Shown here piece by piece: positions 15,005 through 19,873 of a stretch of DNA of 19,873 bases; the stretch's first letter is position 1; every line of letters begins with the position of its first letter. Below the pieces are notes generated by a model. That model saw only the letters and a program-made list of their open reading frames with translations, ran no database searches and had not been told where the DNA came from. Source of the DNA: Clostridia bacterium (GTDB lineage: Bacteria; Bacillota; Clostridia; Christensenellales; DTU072); the NCBI GenBank assembly GCA_028701415.1, contig JAQVQU010000011.1:6059-25931 (forward strand), written 5' to 3'. The position numbers and the translations under genes are program-made.

Positions 15005-15154
15005 ATGTATGACAAAATAGTGCTTGCCTGCACAGAGTGCAAACAGCGCAATTACAATACAACGAAAGACAAGAAGAAGCATCCCGATAGACTCGAAAGA
15101 AGTAAGTATTGCAAATTTTGCAAGAAACATACTCTTCATAGAGAAAGCAAGTAG
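15005..15154 (+). CDS. rpmG: Ribosomal protein bL33
   Basis: A 49-residue large-subunit protein near the ribosomal E site. Two CxxC pairs (CTEC at 9-12 and CKFC near 36-39) mark the zinc-binding form. The typical sequence NYNTTKDKKKHPDRLERSKY is present. The ATG at 15005 has GGAGG six bases upstream and gives the family length; an in-frame TTG at 14963 would add 14 unrelated residues. It is the first gene of the rpmG-secE-nusG group, an arrangement common in bacteria. Confidence 0.95.
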   Translation: MYDKIVLACTECKQRNYNTTKDKKKHPDRLERSKYCKFCKKHTLHRESK

Positions 15155-15162
15155 GAGGCCTC

Positions 15163-15666
15163 ATGGCTAAACACAAGTACCAGAAGAAAAACGTTGAATC
15201 CGTTGTTGAGACGCCAGACGTTAAAGAGTCTGTTGTCAGTGATGCAGATAATTCTTCCGACACAACTGTTATTATGACGAAGAAAGCTAAGAGACGCGCA
15301 AAAGCGGCCTCCACGCTGTCTTCCGTCTCTACTCCTGAAAAGGGAAAAAGTAAGGTCGTGACCTCTGAGCAGTATAAGTCAATAGCAACGACTAAGAGAC
15401 CGGTTCAAAAGAACACATCAAATAAGAGAAAAGGAATTGAGGAAAAGAACTCTGCGGGAAAGCGGTTAGCAGCTTGGTTTAGAGGGATGAAAGCTGAGAT
15501 GAAAGCGGTTACTTGGCCCCCGTTCAAAAGCACTTCCAAGGTGACTGGAGTATGGTCAAATATAGGAACTGTGTTACTTGTAGTATTTTTCTTTTTGATT
15601 GTTGTTACTGCTTTTGATTCGGGACTAACCTCGTTGTTTAGATTATTAGTTGGAATAGGGAATTAA
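15163..15666 (+). CDS. secE: Preprotein translocase subunit SecE, long N-terminus
   Basis: SecE clamps the SecY channel in the cytoplasmic membrane. The conserved core is at about 101-167: an amphipathic helix AAWFRGMKAEMKAVTWPP, then the transmembrane segment at about 133-151. The protein is 167 residues, whereas Gram-positive SecE is often about 60-75. The extra 100 residues are Lys/Ser/Thr/Val-rich, low in complexity and probably disordered. The ATG at 15163 follows GGAGG that overlaps the rpmG stop, and no comparable signal precedes an internal start, so the extension appears real. Confidence 0.93.
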   Translation: MAKHKYQKKNVESVVETPDVKESVVSDADNSSDTTVIMTKKAKRRAKAASTLSSVSTPEKGKSKVVTSEQYKSIATTKRPVQKNTSNKRKGIEEKNSAGKRLAAWFRGMKAEMKAVTWPPFKSTSKVTGVWSNIGTVLLVVFFFLIVVTAFDSGLTSLFRLLVGIGN

Positions 15667-15668
15667 AT

Positions 15669-16199
15669 ATGAGCATAGAAGAAAACGCAAAATGGTATGT
15701 AATTCATACATATTCTACTTATGAAACTCTAGTAAAACAGAGCTTAGAGAATATTATTAAACAAAATAATCTTGAGGATTATATTTTGGAGATAAATATT
15801 CCTATGTTGCAAGAATCCGTTGAAAAAGATGGAAAAAGAAAGATCCGAGAAGTTAAAAAGTTCCCTGGTTATGTTTTCTTAAAAATGGTTATGACCGAAC
15901 AACTTTGGTACTATGTAACAAATACAAGAGGAGTAACTGGATTTGTTGGCCCTGGAGGAAAGCCCATTCCTCTCACAGATGATGAGACACGCAAAATGGG
16001 GCTTGAAAAAGTTGAAGTTGAAGATTGGCATATTAAAGTTGGCGACGAAGTGAGGATAGTGTCAGGAGCTCTTGAGTCTATCCTTGGTAGTGTTATAAGT
16101 ATTTCACTTGAAAAAGAAAAGGTTAAAGTTTTGGTTAATATGATGGGACACAAAACTCCTGTCGATCTAAACTTTAATCAAGTAGAAAAAATCGACTAA
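15669..16199 (+). CDS. nusG: Transcription termination/antitermination factor NusG
   Basis: A protein of 176 residues that binds RNA polymerase and couples it to Rho or the ribosome. The NGN domain runs from WYVIHTYSTYE (about 9) through KKFPGYVFLKM and TRGVTGFVGPGGKP. The KOW domain at about 122-175 begins KVGDEVRIVSGALESILG. Length and order are typical. The ATG begins two bases after the secE stop, and the ribosome binding site is weak (AGGG), so coupling to secE is likely. Confidence 0.96.
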   Translation: MSIEENAKWYVIHTYSTYETLVKQSLENIIKQNNLEDYILEINIPMLQESVEKDGKRKIREVKKFPGYVFLKMVMTEQLWYYVTNTRGVTGFVGPGGKPIPLTDDETRKMGLEKVEVEDWHIKVGDEVRIVSGALESILGSVISISLEKEKVKVLVNMMGHKTPVDLNFNQVEKID

Positions 16200-16260
16200 C
16201 CCATTTCGGGTTTGCATTGGGAGAATAGCAAAATATTTCAATTGCTGTTCGTTTGAACCT
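16200..16260 (+). promoter_or_regulatory. Structured leader upstream of rplK
   Basis: GAATAGCAA (16223-16231) and TTGCTGTTC (16242-16250) form a nine-pair stem with one G-U around a ten-base loop, flanked by GGTT and AACC that can extend the fold. The position between nusG and rplK matches where L11/L1 autoregulatory leaders occur in many bacteria. I cannot verify the family alignment. Confidence 0.5.
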
Positions 16261-16283
16261 AATAGTCATGGAGGTATTTGACT

Positions 16284-16712
16284 ATGGCAAAAAAAATAAA
16301 CGCAGTAGTTAAACTGCAACTTCCTGGTGGCAAAGCGACCCCAGGACCCCCCGTAGGTTCTACTTTAGGACCTCACGGAATTAATATCCCCGGTTTTACA
16401 AAAGAGTTTAATGAGAGAACAAAGGAGCAGGTTGGATTGGTTATCCCAGTAGTTATAACCATTTTTGCTGACAGATCTTTCTCTTTTATTACAAAGACTC
16501 CTCCGGCTGCTGTTTTGATTAAAAAAGCTTGCAATCTTAATAGCGGAAGTGCAAAACCAAATACTACAAAAGTAGCAAAAATTACCAAGGCACAGCTTAC
16601 CGAGATTGCAAAATTGAAGATGGAAGATCTTAATGCCGCATCTTTGGAAACTGCGATTAGTATGATAGCCGGTACCGCCCGAAGCATGGGTGTCACTGTT
16701 GTGGAAGAATAG
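16284..16712 (+). CDS. rplK: Ribosomal protein uL11
   Basis: A protein of 142 residues at the GTPase-associated centre, where it binds 23S rRNA and helps factor binding and the stringent response. The N-terminal domain has KLQLPGGKATPGPPVGSTLGPHG, the proline-rich helix region. The C-terminal RNA-binding domain ends GTARSMGVTV. The ATG at 16284 has GGAGGT at 16270-16275 and gives the family start MAKKI; the in-frame TTG at 16278 adds only two residues and is unlikely. The stop overlaps the ribosome binding site of rplA. Confidence 0.97.
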   Translation: MAKKINAVVKLQLPGGKATPGPPVGSTLGPHGINIPGFTKEFNERTKEQVGLVIPVVITIFADRSFSFITKTPPAAVLIKKACNLNSGSAKPNTTKVAKITKAQLTEIAKLKMEDLNAASLETAISMIAGTARSMGVTVVEE

Positions 16713-16723
16713 GAGGTACGGAT

Positions 16724-17419
16724 ATGAAACACGGAAAAGCATATGTAGAATCCCTCAAGCTGTATAATAAACAACAGCAATATGATGGAAGAGAAGCCCT
16801 ATCAATAGTGCTAAACACTGCAAAAGCAAAGTTTGATGAAACGGTTGAAATTTCTATAAAACTTGGTGTGGATGCAAGGCACGCTGATCAACAGGTTAGG
16901 GGCGTTGTAGTCCTTCCAAATGGAACAGGAAAAGTTGTCAGAGTATTAGTTATAGCTAAAGGGGAAAAGGCAGATGAAGCCACTGCTGCTGGAGCCGATA
17001 TGGTTGGCGCGGAGGAAATCGTTGCTAAAATTCAAACAGGTTGGACAGATTTTGATGCCTGTGTAACAACCCCCGATATGATGGGATTAGTAGGAAGATT
17101 AGGTAAGATTTTGGGCCCGAAAGGATTGATGCCTACTCCAAAAACAGGATCTGTAACGATGGATGTAGCAAGAGCGGTAAAAGATATTAAAGCTGGAAAG
17201 GTGGAATACAGAGTTGATAAAACATCTATAGTTCATTGCCCAATAGGGAAAGCCTCTTTTGGTTTAGATAAACTCCAAGAAAACCTTGATACTCTTATGA
17301 ATGCAGTTATTAAGGCTAAGCCTTCATCCTCGAAAGGCACTTATTTAAAGAGTATTGTTTTGTCTTCAACAATGGGTCCTGGAGTTAAAGTTAATTACAA
17401 GCAAAAAGCAGCACAATAG
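16724..17419 (+). CDS. rplA: Ribosomal protein uL1
   Basis: A protein of 231 residues that forms the L1 stalk and, in many bacteria, represses its own operon by binding the leader mRNA. Family sequence is seen in VVLPNGTGKVVRVLVIAKGEKADEA, GRLGKILGPKGLMPTPKTGSVT and the C-terminal KGTYLKSIVLSSTMGPGVKV. Length is normal. AGGAGGT lies six bases upstream of the ATG. Downstream is a separate promoter and leader for rplJ. Confidence 0.97.
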   Translation: MKHGKAYVESLKLYNKQQQYDGREALSIVLNTAKAKFDETVEISIKLGVDARHADQQVRGVVVLPNGTGKVVRVLVIAKGEKADEATAAGADMVGAEEIVAKIQTGWTDFDACVTTPDMMGLVGRLGKILGPKGLMPTPKTGSVTMDVARAVKDIKAGKVEYRVDKTSIVHCPIGKASFGLDKLQENLDTLMNAVIKAKPSSSKGTYLKSIVLSSTMGPGVKVNYKQKAAQ

Positions 17420-17437
17420 TAATCTTACCCTAATCGG

Positions 17438-17466
17438 TTGACATATTATTAGTCTGGTATTAAAAT
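17438..17466 (+). promoter_or_regulatory. Promoter of rplJ-rplL
   Basis: A perfect TTGACA (17438-17443) and TAAAAT (17461-17466) are 17 bp apart, just after rplA. It would drive the L10 leader and rplJL independently of the rplKA transcript. Confidence 0.8.
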
Positions 17467-17479
17467 CACAATAGAATAA

Positions 17480-17580
17480 AGGCTTCCAAGACCGTGCGAG
17501 CGTAAGCTCAAAAAATCATCGCACGCAGAAGAGAAAGAGTGAATTAAGCTCCGTTCTTCTGTATGGAAACGGAGCTTTAA
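17480..17580 (+). promoter_or_regulatory. Ribosomal protein L10 leader
   Basis: A structured leader directly before rplJ. CGTGCGA (17493-17499) pairs with TCGCACG (17519-17525), closing an internal region with a small GAGC/GCTC hairpin and an A-rich bulge. The conserved-looking CCAAGACCG and CGCAGAAGAG surround it. A second hairpin, AAGCTCCGTT (about 17545-17554) with AACGGAGCTT (17569-17578), follows. This matches the L10-leader layout, in which the L10(L12)4 complex binds and represses rplJL. Confidence 0.8.
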
Positions 17581-17597
17581 TATTATAGGAGGTAAAA

Positions 17598-18095
17598 ATG
17601 TCCAAAGCTATAAGAGATCAAAAGGAAGCACAAGTTGAGAAAATCAAGAAGATGCTTGAGAATGCAAAAGCTTTTGTTATCATCGACTACAAGGGTTTGA
17701 ATGTTGCAGAAGATACTAATTTGCGTAACTCATATCGCAAAAACGGTGTTAGCTATCATGTTCTTAAAAATACTTTACTTAAAATAGCATTGAATGAATT
17801 AGGCTACAAGGATTTTGACAAATACATGGAAGGAACTTCTTCGCTAGCAGTATCAATTGATGACGTAGTTGCTCCATCCAAAGTTAGTGCGCAGAAGATG
17901 GCAGAATTCAAAAAGATGAAAATTAAGTGTGGAATGGTAGATGGAAAGTTTCTTACGGAAAATGAATGTATGGAGTTATCTAAATTACCGTCTAAAGAGG
18001 TGCTGATAGCACAATTACTTAGTATGCTTCTTGCACCAATATCATCGTTTGCAAGAGCCATAGATGCAATAGCAAAACAACAAGAATCAAATTAA
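17598..18095 (+). CDS. rplJ: Ribosomal protein uL10
   Basis: A protein of 165 residues that forms the base of the ribosomal stalk; its C-terminal helix binds L12 dimers. Typical sequence is DYKGLNVAEDTNLRNSYRKNGVSYHVLKNTL near 33-64. The last helix is LAPISSFARAIDAIAKQQE. AGGAGGT lies four bases upstream of the ATG. It is co-transcribed with rplL, 21 bases downstream, and probably autoregulated through the leader. Confidence 0.97.
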   Translation: MSKAIRDQKEAQVEKIKKMLENAKAFVIIDYKGLNVAEDTNLRNSYRKNGVSYHVLKNTLLKIALNELGYKDFDKYMEGTSSLAVSIDDVVAPSKVSAQKMAEFKKMKIKCGMVDGKFLTENECMELSKLPSKEVLIAQLLSMLLAPISSFARAIDAIAKQQESN

Positions 18096-18116
18096 ATAGA
18101 TAAAGGAGAGAGAAAA

Positions 18117-18494
18117 ATGGCAGACATTAAAAAATTAGTTGAAGAAGTTAAAGGTTTAACAGTACTTGAACTCAATGAACTTGTAAAGGCGCTTGAAACA
18201 GAGTTTGGAGTAAGCGCAGCAGCAGCGGTAGCCGTATCAGCAGGTGGTCCTGCAGCAGCCGCAGAAGTCGTGGAAGAGAAGACTGAATTTGATGTAGTTC
18301 TTAAGTCAGCAGGCGCACAAAAGATCCAGGTTATTAAGGCCGTTAGAGAAGTATTACCCGGACTTGGTCTAGTTGAAGCAAAAGCTTTAGTTGATGGCGC
18401 ACCGAAGGCAATTAAGGAAGGCGTTGATAAGGCAACTGCAGAAGCTATGGCTGAGAAATTGAAGGCAGCTGGCGCAGAAGTAGAAATAAAGTAA
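18117..18494 (+). CDS. rplL: Ribosomal protein bL7/bL12
   Basis: A stalk protein of 125 residues. The N-terminal dimerisation and L10-binding helices (1-30) end VKALETEFGVSAAAA; an Ala/Gly-rich hinge follows (about 33-50). The C-terminal domain starts EKTEFDVVLKSAGAQKIQVIKAVRE and includes GLGLVEAKALVDGAP, the factor-contact region. AAGGAGAG precedes the ATG. The gene is not followed by rpoB, unlike the usual order, but by several hairpins and the opposite-strand rplI. Confidence 0.97.
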   Translation: MADIKKLVEEVKGLTVLELNELVKALETEFGVSAAAAVAVSAGGPAAAAEVVEEKTEFDVVLKSAGAQKIQVIKAVREVLPGLGLVEAKALVDGAPKAIKEGVDKATAEAMAEKLKAAGAEVEIK

Positions 18495-18511
18495 TTATTT
18501 TATAAGTAAGT

Positions 18512-18552
18512 AATACATACCAGCACTAAATCTTTAGTGTTCGGTATGTATT
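18512..18552 (+). other. Long hairpin after rplL
   Basis: AATACATACC (18512-18521) pairs with GGTATGTATT (18543-18552), and inside it CACTAAA (18524-18530) pairs with TTTAGTG (18533-18539). Only a small internal mismatch separates the two stems. There is no U-run directly after it, so it more likely protects or processes the 3' end than ends transcription alone. Confidence 0.65.
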
Positions 18553-18564
18553 TGCCTATACAAT

Positions 18565-18589
18565 AAAAAACCACTTTTCGTGGTTTTTT
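18565..18589 (+). terminator. Intrinsic terminator of rplJ-rplL
   Basis: AAAAAACCAC and GTGGTTTTTT form a perfect ten-base-pair hairpin with a TTTTC loop, and the U-run is part of the right arm. It is symmetrical and could also work on the opposite strand. Confidence 0.85.
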
Positions 18590-18633
18590 GCATTTAATGA
18601 GATAAATGATTTTCAAATTTCGGTTTATTACAT

Positions 18634-18658
18634 AAAGAAAAAGCCACGATTTGTGGCT
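18634..18658 (-). terminator. Intrinsic terminator of rplI
   Basis: On the minus strand AGCCAC and GTGGCT enclose a five-base loop and are followed by TTTTTCTTT. It lies about 56 bases after the rplI stop. Confidence 0.8.
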
Positions 18659-18713
18659 AATTAAATATATTTTATCTTCAACAATAAATTATAAGATGAG
18701 ATAGATTTTTGGG

Positions 18714-19160
18714 CTATTTTTCATCACTTTCTACATTTAGGTTAACGATAGCCGAAATATTTGTCATTATTTTGAGCTCTGCTTGGTATTTGCCTAATTC
18801 TTTGATAGTATCCTTGAGGACGATTTTTCGTTTATCTACTTCAAATCCCTTTTCAAGCATGGACTTTTGCACATCCATGGCTGTAACGCTTCCATACATT
18901 TTCCCTTGGCCGCAACGAACTTTAATTAAAAAAGTTTCCCCTTGAATTCTCTTGACTAAATCATTAGCTATAGCTATTTCTTTTTCTAGTTCTCTTTGAT
19001 CTTTTGCAGCCTTTTGTTTAATTTCATTAAGAACAGAAGGAGTCGCTTCCAATCCAAGTTTCTTGGGTATTAAGTAATTACGTGCATAGCCGATATTCAC
19101 TTCAATTAAGTCTCCCTTTTTTCCTTGCCCAGCAACATTTTGCAACAGAAGTATTTTCAT
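18714..19160 (-). CDS. rplI: Ribosomal protein bL9
   Basis: A large-subunit protein of 148 residues. The N-terminal domain is clear: MKILLLQNVAGQGKKGDLIEVNIGYARNYL, then IPKKLGLEAT. A long connecting helix rich in Lys/Glu follows, and then a C-terminal rRNA-binding domain (about 75-148). The ATG at 19160 has GGAG about six bases upstream and gives the standard MK start; other in-frame starts upstream overlap that site. It is usually found beside rpsR or dnaB, but here it stands alone and converges on rplL. Confidence 0.96.
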   Translation of the reverse strand: MKILLLQNVAGQGKKGDLIEVNIGYARNYLIPKKLGLEATPSVLNEIKQKAAKDQRELEKEIAIANDLVKRIQGETFLIKVRCGQGKMYGSVTAMDVQKSMLEKGFEVDKRKIVLKDTIKELGKYQAELKIMTNISAIVNLNVESDEK

Positions 19161-19188
19161 AAGCATCTCCAAAAATAATTATGGATTA

Positions 19189-19217
19189 ATACTATCACAG
19201 CGCTAATATTAAGTCAA
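19189..19217 (-). promoter_or_regulatory. Promoter of rplI
   Basis: On the minus strand TTGACT (19212-19217) and TAGTAT (19189-19194) are 17 bp apart, with TGA before the -10 forming an extended -10. The leader is about 20 bases. Confidence 0.7.
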
Positions 19218-19352
19218 ATTAACCCTGGTTTCTTTGAGTTAAATATTATTTCGATCCCGAATATACATAAAAACAAAAAGGAAGGACAAGAAATAAGTCA
19301 AGAAGATAAATTTTATCTTTTGATTTGTTAGCTTTTTTATCAATTTTGATTT

Positions 19353-19381
19353 TTAACAATAACATACCGTTGTGATATAAT
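19353..19381 (+). promoter_or_regulatory. Promoter of rqcP, leaderless arrangement
   Basis: TTAACA (19353-19358) and a perfect TATAAT (19376-19381) are 17 bp apart. The -10 ends only six bases before the ATG at 19388, so the expected transcription start falls at or next to the start codon. The intervening bases are all A, and no Shine-Dalgarno sequence is present. Confidence 0.75.
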
Positions 19382-19387
19382 AAAAAA

Positions 19388-19639
19388 ATGAGATTAGATA
19401 AGTATTTAAAAGTAAGCCGATTGTTGAAAAGAAGATCGGTTGCATCCGAAGCCTGTTCATTAGATAGAATTAAGGTTAATGGTTTAGTATCAAAAGCAGG
19501 AAAACAACTTAAACCTGGAGATATAATTACCTTGCGTTATGGAGAGAAAGAGAGATCTTTTAGGGTGCTAATTGTTCCGGAAAAGGACGTAAACAAAGAA
19601 GAATCAGCAGGTCTTTACGAATTAGTAGATAAGACTTAA
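19388..19639 (+). CDS. rqcP: S4-domain RNA-binding protein RqcP (YabO/Hsp15-like)
   Basis: A protein of 83 residues. The S4 domain begins MRLDKYLKVSRLLKRRSVASEA and continues DRIKVNGLVSKAGKQLKPGDIITLRYGEK, the pattern of YabO. In Bacillota RqcP works with RqcH in ribosome-associated quality control: it binds stalled 50S-tRNA complexes and supports C-terminal alanine tailing. The C-terminal tail (KEESAGLYELVDKT) also matches the family in length. The start codon directly follows a promoter -10 with no ribosome binding site. The last 16 codons are the source of the tandem repeat that follows. Confidence 0.92.
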   Translation: MRLDKYLKVSRLLKRRSVASEACSLDRIKVNGLVSKAGKQLKPGDIITLRYGEKERSFRVLIVPEKDVNKEESAGLYELVDKT

Positions 19640-19852
19640 CGTTGATGTCTATTCTAGAAAAAGCAAACAAAGAAGACTAAGCAGGTCTTTATGAATTAGT
19701 AGATAAGACTTAACGTTGATGTCTATTCTAGAAAAAGCAAATAAATAAGACTAAGCAGGTCTTTACGAATTAGTAGATAAGACTTAACGTTGATGTCTAT
19801 TCTAGAAAAAGCAAATAAATAAGACTAAGCAGGTCTATAGGAATTAGTAGAC
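19590..19852 (+). repeat. 74-bp tandem repeat derived from the 3' end of rqcP
   Basis: The block beginning GCAGGTCTTTACGAATTAG starts at 19607, 19681, 19755 and 19829, an exact 74-bp period. The upstream AAACAAAGAAGA part shows the same period from about 19590. The first three units are nearly identical, and the fourth is mutated and breaks off near 19852. Unit one contains the end of rqcP and its TAA; later units repeat these codons after the stop, and 74 is not a multiple of three. Each unit holds a small AGAC/GTCT inverted repeat and a TCTAGA site. Nothing else is recognised up to the window edge. Confidence 0.92.
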
Positions 19853-19873
19853 GGTGTTAAATGTTTTTATCTA

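Noticed and set aside
19590..19852. A CRISPR or plasmid iteron array
   Set aside because: The whole 74-bp unit repeats, without variable spacers, and it matches the 3' end of rqcP. No replication gene is nearby in the window.

Overview
The window looks like a chromosomal segment of a low-GC Gram-positive (Bacillota/Clostridia-like) bacterium. By eye it is about one third G+C, with strong GGAGG ribosome binding sites and TTGACA/TATAAT promoters. It carries rpmG-secE-nusG-rplK-rplA-rplJ-rplL in the usual order, an L10 leader, an RqcP-type S4 protein, GLUG/InlB-type surface repeats and an internal glnS. The species cannot be named from sequence alone. The standard code fits.

Layout. 1-2287: the 3' end of a large surface protein (InlB B-repeat plus GLUG repeats), open to the left edge, followed 3 bases later by a two-helix YcxB-like membrane protein. 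2520-4569 (minus strand): an HGGG/GDSSGG esterase and an unrecognised lipoprotein, separated by degenerate copies of the lipoprotein gene's own 3' tail. 4731-4807 (minus): tRNA-Arg(ACG) with a consensus promoter and an intrinsic terminator. 5114-7582: a DUF1292 protein, a small GNAT acetyltransferase and glutaminyl-tRNA synthetase.

7856-14140 is the unusual part. Eight consecutive same-strand genes form two transcription units (three genes to a terminator at about 10275-10306, then five genes to a terminator at about 14163-14192). Five encode membrane proteins with one layout: a long, hydrophilic, Pro/Gln-rich N-terminus, one helix, an outside loop, a two-helix hairpin with a basic turn, a second loop, and a final helix. 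Three encode soluble proteins of 78-118 residues. Three short and two membrane proteins share a clear motif, roughly QLTPIVQPIxLVPYSTQxQP, usually followed by an acidic, tyrosine-rich stretch; the first membrane protein, which also carries two zinc ribbons, has a degenerate version. I recognise no described family. The inference is a locally expanded membrane system in which short soluble proteins and membrane-protein tails display the same ligand for a common partner.

14594-18494 returns to core genes: acpP, then rpmG-secE-nusG-rplK-rplA, then rplJ-rplL under its own promoter and L10 leader. rplL is not followed by rpoB. Instead there is a cluster of hairpins, then convergent rplI, then divergent rqcP whose promoter places transcription initiation at or next to the start codon. 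The window ends in a 74-bp tandem repeat made from the 3' end of rqcP. With the lipoprotein-tail repeats, this makes two cases here of gene 3' ends reiterated downstream of the stop codon.
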